Notes under the pieces: generated by a model
What the model was told of the DNA's origin: nothing
Databases searched by the model: none
What the model saw: only the letters and a program-made list of their open reading frames with translations
From: Pseudomonas sp. G2-4
Lineage (GTDB): Bacteria > Pseudomonadota > Gammaproteobacteria > Pseudomonadales > Pseudomonadaceae
Length of the DNA: 64,000 nucleotides
Direction of reading: 5' to 3'
Assembly: GCF_030064125.1 (NCBI RefSeq)
Contig: NZ_CP125957.1
Location: 3,100,001-3,164,000, forward strand
Shown here: positions 33,606 through 41,139 of the stretch, piece by piece
Layout: every line of letters starts with the position of its first letter
How positions within the stretch are numbered: the first letter of the stretch is position 1
Translations under genes and position numbers: made by a program

Positions 33606-35483
33606 GTGAGTTCCGAGTTCAGATCGTCCTCCCGACCCGGCCCTGGGCAGTATCGCCAGGTGTCGATTGGTCATCCTGCTGTTGAAGTCCGGGAAGAGCA
33701 GGGCATCCTGCACATGCGCTCCCTGGAACCCCTGGCGCCGTTGCCGGCGCGGTTGCTCGAGCGCCTGGTGCACTGGGCCGAGGTACGCCCGCAACACACG
33801 TTTATCGCGGCGCGCGAGGCGGGCGGTGACTGGCGTCGCGTCAGCTATGCGCAGATGCTCGAGAGTGTCCGGGCCATTGCCCAAAGCCTGCTGGGCTACG
33901 GCTTGTCGGCCGAAAGACCGTTGGCGCTGCTCTCAGGCAACGACATTGAACACTTGCAAATGGCCCTCGGTGCGATGTACGCCGGCATTCCGTATTGCCC
34001 GGTGTCGCCCGCCTATTCATTGCTGTCCCAGGATTTCGCCAAGCTACGGCACGTCTGCGATCTGTTGCAGCCGGGGCTGGTGTTCGTCAGCAATGCCGCG
34101 CCGTTCGAGCGGGCGATCAATGCCGTATTGCCAGCCGATATTCCCTTGATCACGGTCCAGGGTGAGCTGGCAGGCCGGGCGAGGACAAGCTTCGCCAGCC
34201 TGCTGGCACAACCCGGCGGCGTTGAGGCCGAGCGGGCCTTCGCCGCCACCGGCCCGGACAGCATCGCCAAGTTTCTCTTCACGTCCGGTTCGACCAAGCT
34301 GCCAAAGGCGGTGATCACCACCCAGCGCATGCTCTGCGCCAACCAGCAGATGCTGCTGCAGACCTTTCCGGTATTCGGTGAAGAGCCGCCGGTGCTGGTG
34401 GACTGGTTGCCGTGGAACCACACCTTCGGCGGCAGCCACAACGTCGGCATCGTGCTGTACAACGGCGGCACGTTCTACCTGGACGACGGCAAGCCTACAG
34501 CCCAAGGCTTTGCCGAAACCTTGCGCAACCTCAAGGAGATTTCGCCCACCGCTTATCTGACAGTGCCCAAGGGCTGGGAAGAACTGGTCAGTGCCCTGGA
34601 GCAGGACGGCGAGTTGCGTGAGCGTTTTTTCAAGCGCATCAGCCTGTTCTTCTTTGCCGCGGCGGGTTTGTCCCAAAGCACCTGGGATCGCCTCGACAAA
34701 GTGGCCGAGCAGCATTGTGGCGAACGGATCCGGATGATGGCCGGGCTGGGAATGACCGAGGCGGCGCCGTCCTGCACGTTCACCACCGGGCCATTGTCCA
34801 TGGCCGGTTACATCGGCCTGCCGGCGCCGGGTTGCGAAGTGCGGCTGGTGCCGGTGGATGGCAAGTTCGAAGGACGCTTTCGCGGGCCGCACATCATGCC
34901 CGGTTACTGGCGCTCGCCGCAGCAGACCGCCGAGGTGTTCGACGAGGACGGTTTCTACTGCTCGGGTGACGCGATCAAGCTGGCCGATCCGGGCAACCCG
35001 CAACTGGGCTTGATGTTCGATGGCCGGATTGCCGAAGACTTCAAGTTGTCCTCCGGCGTGTTCGTCAGTGTCGGTCCGTTGCGTAATCGAGCCGTGCTGG
35101 AAGGCACGCCTTACGTCCAGGACTTGGTGATCACTGCGCCAGATCGCGAGTGCCTGGGTGCGTTGGTGTTCCCAAGGCTTGCTGAGTGCCGACGCCTGTC
35201 GGGCCTGGCCTCGCACTCCAGCGATGCCCAAGTGCTCGCCAGCCCGCCGGTACGTCGCTGGTTTGCCGACTGGTTGCAACGCCTGAACCGCGCAGCGAGC
35301 GGCAACGCCAGTCGCGTGGAGTGGATAGCCTTGCTCGATGAACCGGCGTCCATCGATCGCGGCGAAATCACCGACAAGGGCTCGATCAACCAGCGGGCCG
35401 TGTTGCAGTGGCGAGCGGCGAAAGTCGAGGCGCTGTATCGCGGTGAAGACCCGTCGATCCTACGGGCCGGGTCGCCGGGTTAA
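33606..35483 (+). CDS. fcs: Feruloyl-CoA synthetase
   Basis: A 625-residue acyl-adenylate-forming enzyme that converts ferulate, caffeate or coumarate plus CoA and ATP to the CoA thioester. The ATP loop is LFTSGSTKLPKAV, the adenylate motif GLGMTEAAPSCTFTTGP, and the hinge region YCSGDAIKLADP with FDGRIAEDFKLSSG. Near the C-terminus, IDRGEITDKGSINQR holds the catalytic lysine. A GTG at 33606 is preferred because GGAGG lies 8 nt before it; an ATG at 33600 and a TTG at 33588 are in frame. The spacer behind vdh holds two hairpins. It ends the ech-vdh-fcs run. Confidence 0.93.
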   Translation: MSSEFRSSSRPGPGQYRQVSIGHPAVEVREEQGILHMRSLEPLAPLPARLLERLVHWAEVRPQHTFIAAREAGGDWRRVSYAQMLESVRAIAQSLLGYGLSAERPLALLSGNDIEHLQMALGAMYAGIPYCPVSPAYSLLSQDFAKLRHVCDLLQPGLVFVSNAAPFERAINAVLPADIPLITVQGELAGRARTSFASLLAQPGGVEAERAFAATGPDSIAKFLFTSGSTKLPKAVITTQRMLCANQQMLLQTFPVFGEEPPVLVDWLPWNHTFGGSHNVGIVLYNGGTFYLDDGKPTAQGFAETLRNLKEISPTAYLTVPKGWEELVSALEQDGELRERFFKRISLFFFAAAGLSQSTWDRLDKVAEQHCGERIRMMAGLGMTEAAPSCTFTTGPLSMAGYIGLPAPGCEVRLVPVDGKFEGRFRGPHIMPGYWRSPQQTAEVFDEDGFYCSGDAIKLADPGNPQLGLMFDGRIAEDFKLSSGVFVSVGPLRNRAVLEGTPYVQDLVITAPDRECLGALVFPRLAECRRLSGLASHSSDAQVLASPPVRRWFADWLQRLNRAASGNASRVEWIALLDEPASIDRGEITDKGSINQRAVLQWRAAKVEALYRGEDPSILRAGSPG

Positions 35484-35493
35484 TCCCCAATCC

Positions 35494-35585
35494 TTGTGGG
35501 AGCGAGCTTGCTCGCGATAGCGGTAGTCCAGCAGCATTGATGTTGGCTGACACACCGTCATCGCGAGCAAGCTCGCTCCCACAGG
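35494..35585. repeat. REPIN, type A
   Basis: Arms TTGTGGGAGCGAGCTTGCTC and the inverted copy ending GCTCCCACAGG follow the fcs stop codon and precede vanR. Confidence 0.9.
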
Positions 35586-35688
35586 TTTTTCATCTTCGAC
35601 TCGTTCAGCCCTCAGCCCAGCCCCCGCCGTGACACGCTGCCTCAAGCCTTTTACTATGCCGGTTCTCTTTTCTCTGGAATTCACCTGG

Positions 35689-36402
35689 ATGAGTAAGCCT
35701 GGCCAAACGGTGCTGGTGGCGCTGCGCAGAATGATCGCCTCGGGCGAGTTGGCGGCCGGTGAGCGCTTGATGGAAATTCCCACCGCTGAACTATTCGGCG
35801 TTTCGCGGATGCCGGTGCGCATGGCGTTCCGCACGCTGGAGCAGGAAGGGTTGCTGGTACGCTTCGGCGGGCGGGGATTCCAGGTGCGTTCGGTGAGTGC
35901 CGAGGAAATCGCCGGGGCCGTAGAGGTGCGGGGTGTGCTGGAAGGCCTGGCCGCCCGGCAGACGGCCGAACGTGGTTTGTCCGATGAGGGCCGGGCGATA
36001 CTCGAACAGTGTCTGGTGCAGGGCGACGAACTGTTCGCCAAAGGCTATGTGACCGAGGATGACTTGGAGGTGTATCACGACCTCAATATGCGCTTTCATC
36101 AGGTGATCGTCGAAGGCAGCCACAACCCTGCGATTGCCGATGCACTGGCCCGTAACGATCATTTGCCTTTCGCCTCAGTCACCGCCTTGGCAGTGGATCG
36201 TCAGAACATGGCTGGGGAGTTTCGCCGTTTCAACTATGCCCACATGCAGCACCATTCGGTGTTCGACGCACTGGTCCATCGCCAGGGCGCCCGTGCCGAG
36301 GCGATCATGCGCGAGCATGCCAATGCGACCTTGCGTTATGCCGAGGTGTTCGGCTCGACGCTGGCGGATGAGCGGATGACGGTGATTCTGCGTTCAGAGT
36401 GA
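35689..36402 (+). CDS. vanR: VanR-like GntR/FCD repressor
   Basis: A 237-residue GntR regulator. The winged helix is LVALRRMIASGELAAGERLMEIPTAELFGVSRMPVRMAFRTLEQEGLLV; the C-terminal FCD effector domain starts at about residue 80 and has metal-site histidines typical of this group (DLNMRFHQVIVEGSHN, AHMQHHSVFDAL). In Pseudomonas and Caulobacter VanR represses vanAB and is released by vanillate. vanAB lies convergently 230 bp away, and two VanR-type palindromes precede vanA. Alternative starts (ATG at 35656 or 35629) exist; 35689 matches the usual family N-terminus. Confidence 0.85.
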   Translation: MSKPGQTVLVALRRMIASGELAAGERLMEIPTAELFGVSRMPVRMAFRTLEQEGLLVRFGGRGFQVRSVSAEEIAGAVEVRGVLEGLAARQTAERGLSDEGRAILEQCLVQGDELFAKGYVTEDDLEVYHDLNMRFHQVIVEGSHNPAIADALARNDHLPFASVTALAVDRQNMAGEFRRFNYAHMQHHSVFDALVHRQGARAEAIMREHANATLRYAEVFGSTLADERMTVILRSE

Positions 36403-36442
36403 AAGCCCATGTAATGCTGTTCACTTAAGGCAATAAGACAGA

Positions 36443-36580
36443 CCTGTGGCGAGGGAGCTTGCTCCCGCTGGGCCGCGAAGCGGCCCCAAAACCTGCCAAA
36501 TGCGGAGTATCAGACACACCGCATTCGCCGGTTTACGACTGCTTCGCAGCCGAGCGGGAGCAAGCTCCCTCGCCACAGGT
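36443..36580. repeat. REPIN, type B
   Basis: Arms ACCTGTGGCGAGGGAGCTTG and the inverted copy ending CTCGCCACAGGT lie between the convergent vanR and vanB genes. Confidence 0.92.
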
Positions 36581-36635
36581 CCATCATTGTTCTTAAATGA
36601 ACCGTATTACCTGTGGAGCTTGTGTGATCTGGGGG

Positions 36636-37586
36636 TTAGAGATCCAACACCAGCAACGGCGTCTTCGACCGAGAACAACACGGCGTGAACTGATCGTTGC
36701 AAGCCTGTTCAGCCTCGGTCAGAAACATGTCCCGATGCTCCGGCACACCTTCCAGCACGCGGGTCAGGCAGGTGCCACAGACGCCTTGTTCGCAGGAAAT
36801 CGGAACCTCGATGCCATGGCTTTCCAGCACCTGCACCACACTGCGGTCCGGCGGCACTTCGAAGACCTGGCCGCTGCTGGCCAGTTTTACTGAGAAACGG
36901 CCATCGGCGCTGGTGTCGGCAGGCGCAGCGGCGAAGTACTCACGGTGCAGGTGGGGTTCCTGCCAGCCCTGGACTTTGGCGGTGTCGAGTACGTGCTGCA
37001 TGAAACCGCCGGGACCGCACACATAAAGGTGCAGGTCATCACTGGGCTCAGCCAGCACCCGAGCGGCGTCCAGCAAGGTCTCGGGTTCTTCATCGAAATG
37101 CAGGAAGACCCGGTCGGCATACGGCGACCGGTGCAAACGCTCGACAAAGGCTGCACGCTCCCGGGAACGGGCGCAGTAGTGCAGTTCGAACGCTGCGCCG
37201 CTCTGGGCCAGGTGCTCGGCCATGCTCAAGATCGGCGTAATGCCGATGCCGCCGGCAAACAACAGGCTGCGCCGGGCCTCAGGGGCGAGGCCAAACAGGT
37301 TGCGGGGCTCGCTGATGTGCAGGCGCACGCCGGGTTGGATCAACTCATGCAAACTGCGCGAACCGCCGCGCGAGGCGGGGTCCTTGAGCACGCCAATGAG
37401 GTAGCGATGCCGCTCCTCGGGGTGGTTGCACAGCGAATACTGGCGTATCAGGCCGTTGGGCAAATGCACGTCGATATGGGCACCTGCCGTGAACGCCGGC
37501 AGTGGTAGACCGTCGACACGGATCAGCTCGTAACTGCAGATATCGACGGCTTCGTTGTGCCGCGCCGCCACCTGGACTTCGATCAT
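36636..37586 (-). CDS. vanB: Vanillate O-demethylase reductase subunit
   Basis: A 316-residue ferredoxin reductase of the phthalate dioxygenase reductase type. It has an FMN domain (RQYSLCNHPEER), an NADH domain (LLFAGGIGITPILSMAEHL and YVCGPGGFM), and a C-terminal plant-type [2Fe-2S] ferredoxin with ligands in ISCEQGVCGTCLTRV and the last cysteine in NDQFTPCC. It passes electrons from NADH to VanA. Its ATG overlaps the vanA stop (ATGA), so the two are translationally coupled. Confidence 0.95.
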   Translation of the reverse strand: MIEVQVAARHNEAVDICSYELIRVDGLPLPAFTAGAHIDVHLPNGLIRQYSLCNHPEERHRYLIGVLKDPASRGGSRSLHELIQPGVRLHISEPRNLFGLAPEARRSLLFAGGIGITPILSMAEHLAQSGAAFELHYCARSRERAAFVERLHRSPYADRVFLHFDEEPETLLDAARVLAEPSDDLHLYVCGPGGFMQHVLDTAKVQGWQEPHLHREYFAAAPADTSADGRFSVKLASSGQVFEVPPDRSVVQVLESHGIEVPISCEQGVCGTCLTRVLEGVPEHRDMFLTEAEQACNDQFTPCCSRSKTPLLVLDL

Positions 37587-38668
37587 GGCCGTTGCTCCGC
37601 CAGTTGCGGCTGATGGCTGCTGGCAATCAATCCGGGCTGGGCTTCACGCTCCCGGGCGATCCAACGCTCCAGCACCCGACGCGACTGCACGCCGCCGGCA
37701 TCGATGTTGAGCTTGAGCAGGTTGCGTTGCGGATGGTCCAGCAGATTGCGTTGCTGGCGCTCAAGCATCTCCAGGTCTTCGCTGAAAATCTTGCCCTGGC
37801 CTTCGCGAATGCTCGCGGTCAGCGCTTCATCCTGTGGCTGGAAGTGCCGGGCCATGCCCCAGAAGTACCAGATGGAGGTTTCGGTTTCCGGCGTGATGAA
37901 ATCCACCACGATGCTCGACGCCTTGAATTGCGGCGCGGCGTGATAACCGCCGTTGCCGGCATGGGCCACGCCCACTTCGATCAGCACATGGCTGGGCGGG
38001 GTGAAGCGGCAGATCTGCCAGCGATCCACCGGCACGTCGTCGGCCAGGTTGTTGCCGCGCAACGCCATGCGCCAGAAGGGCGGAGCCATGATGTTTTCCA
38101 TGTGCCGGGCGGTGACCACTTCGTCGCCTTCGACCGTGGTCACGGGCGGCGCCTCGTCGATTTCCTTCTGGCCGATGCTGGAGGCGTGCACATAGGTTTC
38201 GTGGGTCAGGTCCATCAGGTTGTCGATCATCAGGCGGTAGTCGCATTGGATATGGAACAGGCCGCCACCGTAGGCCCACTCATCACTTTCGGCCCACTCC
38301 AGATGATGGATCAGCGCCGGATCCGCCAGCGCCTGGTCACCGGGCCAGACCCAGATGAAGCCATGGCGTTCCTCTATCGCAAAGCTCTTGTTGCAAGGAA
38401 ATCCCCGCACCCGTTGTCCCGGCATTTCCACGGTCTTGCCATCGCCCCCCATCACCAGCCCGTGATAGCCGCACACCAGGTTGCCGTTTTCGACGTAGCC
38501 CAAGGAGAGCGGGGCGCCACGGTGAGGGCAGAAGTCTTCCACTGCCGCGACCTTGCCTTCATGCCCACGGAAAAAAACCATCTTCTCTCCACAGATCTGG
38601 CGACCCAGAGGTTTGTCGGCGATTTCATCGGGGGTGCAGGCAACGTACCAGGTGTTTTTGGGGAACAT
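37583..38668 (-). CDS. vanA: Vanillate O-demethylase oxygenase subunit
   Basis: A 361-residue Rieske non-haem iron monooxygenase that demethylates vanillate to protocatechuate and formaldehyde. The Rieske ligands are CPHRGAPLS and CGYHG near residues 45-68. The mononuclear iron site follows with NLMDLTHETYVHASS. The protein begins MFPKNTWYVACTPDEI, as VanA proteins do. GGAGG lies 8 nt before the ATG at 38668. The promoter region contains two copies of ATGGATCCATT. Confidence 0.95.
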   Translation of the reverse strand: MFPKNTWYVACTPDEIADKPLGRQICGEKMVFFRGHEGKVAAVEDFCPHRGAPLSLGYVENGNLVCGYHGLVMGGDGKTVEMPGQRVRGFPCNKSFAIEERHGFIWVWPGDQALADPALIHHLEWAESDEWAYGGGLFHIQCDYRLMIDNLMDLTHETYVHASSIGQKEIDEAPPVTTVEGDEVVTARHMENIMAPPFWRMALRGNNLADDVPVDRWQICRFTPPSHVLIEVGVAHAGNGGYHAAPQFKASSIVVDFITPETETSIWYFWGMARHFQPQDEALTASIREGQGKIFSEDLEMLERQQRNLLDHPQRNLLKLNIDAGGVQSRRVLERWIAREREAQPGLIASSHQPQLAEQRP

Positions 38669-38699
38669 GACAGGGCCTCCAGGCGTTTTGTTTTTATCT

Positions 38700-38737
38700 A
38701 TGGATCCATTAACTCTCTTAACTAATTCGCTTGTCAA
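38700..38737 (-). promoter_or_regulatory. vanA promoter with VanR-type operator O1
   Basis: On the minus strand TTGACA (38732-38737) is followed by an 18-bp spacer and GTTAAT (38708-38713). The palindrome ATGGATCCAT (38700-38709) overlaps the -10 end and the expected start site. The core TGGATCCA is that of the Caulobacter VanR operator (ATTGGATCCAAT). Confidence 0.7.
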
Positions 38738-38773
38738 TGATTTCGGCATTAAACAAGACAATCGGCCTCCGTC

Positions 38774-38785
38774 AATGGATCCATT
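38774..38785. promoter_or_regulatory. VanR-type operator O2
   Basis: AATGGATCCATT is a perfect 12-bp palindrome, centred 75 bp from O1. It lies 32 bp before the small ORF at 38817 and 110 bp before the HbpS-like gene, so VanR may also control that divergent transcript. Confidence 0.65.
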
Positions 38786-38816
38786 GGAACTGATTCAAAA
38801 AAACACGGAGACCTGC

Positions 38817-38891
38817 ATGTCGAATTTGTTGGCTCAAACTTCATCCAAGCTCAATACTCGGCAAGGCTTTCTGTCGCACAACACGGAGTGA
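38817..38891 (+). CDS. 24-residue ORF ahead of the HbpS-like gene
   Basis: ATG at 38817 follows GGAG by 7 nt and encodes a 24-residue peptide (MSNLLAQTSSKLNTRQGFLS, then HNTE). Its stop lies 3 nt before the next ATG (38895), and the ribosome site for that gene (GGAG) is inside its last codons. It could be a leader peptide coupling translation of the HbpS-like gene. No family is recognised. Confidence 0.4.
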   Translation: MSNLLAQTSSKLNTRQGFLSHNTE

Positions 38892-38894
38892 TTC

Positions 38895-39308
38895 ATGAAA
38901 ACCAAAGCAGTACTCGCTGAACAAGACGTTGCGCAATTGCTCTTGGCGGCCAAGGAATTGGCTCATCAGCGCCAATGGGCGGTCTCGATCTGCGTGGTGG
39001 ACGACGGCGGTCATCCCCTGGGAATGTTGCGCTTGGACGATGCCTCACCGGTGTCGGCCTATATCGCCACCGAAAAAGCCCGCACTGCCGCCATGGGCAG
39101 GCGCGACAGCAAGGTTTTCGAGGACATGATCAACGGCGGCCGCTATGCCTTCCTCAGCGCTCCGCACCTGCAAGGCATGCTCGAAGGCGGCGTGACCATC
39201 CGCCACGACGGCCAATGCATCGGCGCCATTGGCGTGTCCGGGGTCAAGGCCGAGCAGGATGCGGAATTGGCGCGGTTGGCGGTGGAGGCGGCGCTGCCGC
39301 AAGCCTGA
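38895..39308 (+). CDS. GlcG/HbpS-family haem-binding-like protein
   Basis: A 137-residue protein of the GlcG/HbpS fold: VSICVVDDGGHPLGMLRLDDASP, ATEKARTAAMGRRDS, and the end segment GGVTIRHDGQCIGAIGVSGVKAEQDAELAR. These small proteins occur beside many oxidation pathways; some bind haem, corrinoids or act in glycolate use. It is divergent from vanA with a VanR-type operator between them, which links it to vanillate metabolism. Its reaction is unknown. Start as given follows GGAG. Confidence 0.85.
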   Translation: MKTKAVLAEQDVAQLLLAAKELAHQRQWAVSICVVDDGGHPLGMLRLDDASPVSAYIATEKARTAAMGRRDSKVFEDMINGGRYAFLSAPHLQGMLEGGVTIRHDGQCIGAIGVSGVKAEQDAELARLAVEAALPQA

Positions 39309-39328
39309 GCCTTGGGCTGGGCCTGATA

Positions 39329-39424
39329 CCCTGTGGGAGCGAGCTTGCTCGCGATAGCGGTGGGTCATTCAACACCTGCATCGACTGATAAGCCGCCATC
39401 ACGAGCAAGCTAGCCCCCACAGGG
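39329..39424. repeat. REPIN, type A (right arm mutated)
   Basis: Left arm CCCTGTGGGAGCGAGCTTGC. The right arm has changed bases (ACGAGCAAGCTAGCCCCCAC) compared with the other copies, so this copy appears to be decaying. Confidence 0.85.
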
Positions 39425-39500
39425 GATTGCACAAATCTTCCAGACGTCATCCCCACGAGCGATTAATCTGCTCCAGCGGATACACAAAACGAGGCTGCCC

Positions 39501-40337
39501 ATGACGGCGCGCAACTGGATCGATCTCAAGCAGGACGCCACGTCTGGCATCGAGACCGTGCGCGCGCATTTCGAGGGGCATGCCTACGATCCCCATTGGC
39601 ATGACGCGTACCTGGTGGGCGTGACCGAGCAGGGCGTGCAACAGTTCCATTGCCGCCGGCAGCAGCACAACAGTACGCCGGGCAAGGTGTTTTTGCTCGA
39701 ACCCGGTGAGTTGCATGACGGCAATGCGCCTCACGACAAGGGCTTTACCTACCGTACGCTGTACCTGGAACCCCATTGGCTGGAGCGCGAACTGCGCTCT
39801 TTGTTCGACGAGGCGCCGGACAACGCCCAGCTGGGTTTTGCCGCCACGTTGACTGACGACGCACGGCTGGCGAGCGCCACAGCCCTGGCGTTCCAGAGCC
39901 TGCACGAGCAGGAAATCCGCATCGTGCGGCAGACGGCCCTCGACACACTCTTGGCCAATCTGACCCAACACTTGCACTGGCGGACGCGGATCAATCCCGA
40001 CCCACGATTGCCGCTGGTCGCCCAGCAGGCCCGGGATTATCTGCACAGTCATCTGCACGAAGACATCGGGCTGGATGACCTGGCGCGGGTCACCGGTGTT
40101 GATCGTTTCCGCCTGACCCGTGCATTCAAGGCCGCTTTCGGCCTGGCGCCCCATGCCTACCTGATCCAGTTGCGCCTCGCTCGCGCCCGGCGTTTGCTGG
40201 CCCGAGGTGAGAGCGCCGTGGCGGTGGCGGCCATGCTTGGATTTGCCGACCAAAGTCACTTGGGCCGTTGGTTCCAGCGCGCCTATCGACTGAGCCCGGT
40301 GGACTACCGCAAGCGTTGCTCAATTGTTCCAGACTGA
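39501..40337 (+). CDS. AraC-family regulator
   Basis: A 278-residue AraC regulator with a cupin N-terminal domain (HWHDAYLVGVTEQGVQQFHCRRQ, LLEPGELHDGNAP) and the usual DNA-binding domain (DDLARVTGVDRFRLTRAFKAAFGLAPHAYL, then AVAAMLGFADQSHLGRWFQRAYRLSP). It lies 53 bp before the LysE-type exporter gene on the same strand. Regulators of this group often control the exporter next to them. AGG lies before the ATG. Confidence 0.88.
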   Translation: MTARNWIDLKQDATSGIETVRAHFEGHAYDPHWHDAYLVGVTEQGVQQFHCRRQQHNSTPGKVFLLEPGELHDGNAPHDKGFTYRTLYLEPHWLERELRSLFDEAPDNAQLGFAATLTDDARLASATALAFQSLHEQEIRIVRQTALDTLLANLTQHLHWRTRINPDPRLPLVAQQARDYLHSHLHEDIGLDDLARVTGVDRFRLTRAFKAAFGLAPHAYLIQLRLARARRLLARGESAVAVAAMLGFADQSHLGRWFQRAYRLSPVDYRKRCSIVPD

Positions 40338-40390
40338 GCAGCCCTTCCTGGGGATGATCAAGCGACGATCATTCACCGAGAAGTTGCTCC

Positions 40391-40993
40391 ATGGACCAGT
40401 TGCTGCCGTTTGCCTTGTTCGCCTTTGTCGCCTCCATCACCCCGGGCCCGACCAACATCCTGGTGCTGAGCCATAGCTCTCGCTTTGGCCTGGCATCGAC
40501 CTTGCCAATCATCCTTGGCGCGTGCGCAGCGGCAGCTTTGTTGGTGCTCCTGGTCGGTACGGGGTTGGGGGATGTGCTCGCGCGCCATGCCACGATTCAA
40601 ACGCTGCTCTCATGGGCCGGCATTGCCTGGTTGAGTTGGATGGCCTGGAAGATTTTCAGCGCGCCGGCCCAGGCCATTGACCCGGACCGGCCTGTTGAAG
40701 GTCCACGGCTTGGCCTGGCGGGGGCGGCCGGGTTGCAGTTGGTGAACCCGAAAACCTGGATGATGGCGCTGGCGGTGGTCAGCGTGTTTGCCGGCGCCGA
40801 GGCGGACCGTACCGTGCGGGTGCTCTGGCTTTCCCTGGCGTTTTTCGCAATTTCCATTCCGTGCATGACCGTGTGGGCCTACCTGGGCCTCGGTGCTGCC
40901 AGGTTCTGCCGTTCCGCCGTGGCGATGGGGCGGTTCAATCGGGCCATGGCGGTATTGTTGCTGGTGTCGGCGTGGGCGACGTTGGTGGTCTGA
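40391..40993 (+). CDS. LysE/RhtB-family amino acid exporter
   Basis: A 200-residue inner-membrane protein with five or six hydrophobic helices. The family N-terminal motif is FAFVASITPGPTNILVLSHSSRFG. Later LQLVNPKTWMMALAVVSVF is also typical. LysE/RhtB proteins export amino acids or related compounds. The substrate cannot be told from sequence. The AraC gene before it is the likely regulator. Confidence 0.9.
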   Translation: MDQLLPFALFAFVASITPGPTNILVLSHSSRFGLASTLPIILGACAAAALLVLLVGTGLGDVLARHATIQTLLSWAGIAWLSWMAWKIFSAPAQAIDPDRPVEGPRLGLAGAAGLQLVNPKTWMMALAVVSVFAGAEADRTVRVLWLSLAFFAISIPCMTVWAYLGLGAARFCRSAVAMGRFNRAMAVLLLVSAWATLVV

Positions 40994-41139
40994 GCCACAG
41001 GTTTTGTGCATGACATGGGTCAAGGGGTATCCCGACGCCCGCAACCCTTTGCAACGGTTGCGCGGTTTCCAAAAACCATCGGTTTGGAGAGCATCGGCCA
41101 CGCCAACGCATTCATCGCCCCCAAGGAAGGAGGTCCAAT

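Noticed and set aside
40994..41139. hrp box (type III secretion promoter) before the LRR protein
   Set aside because: No GGAACC with a correctly spaced CCAC-N2-A was found in the upstream region.
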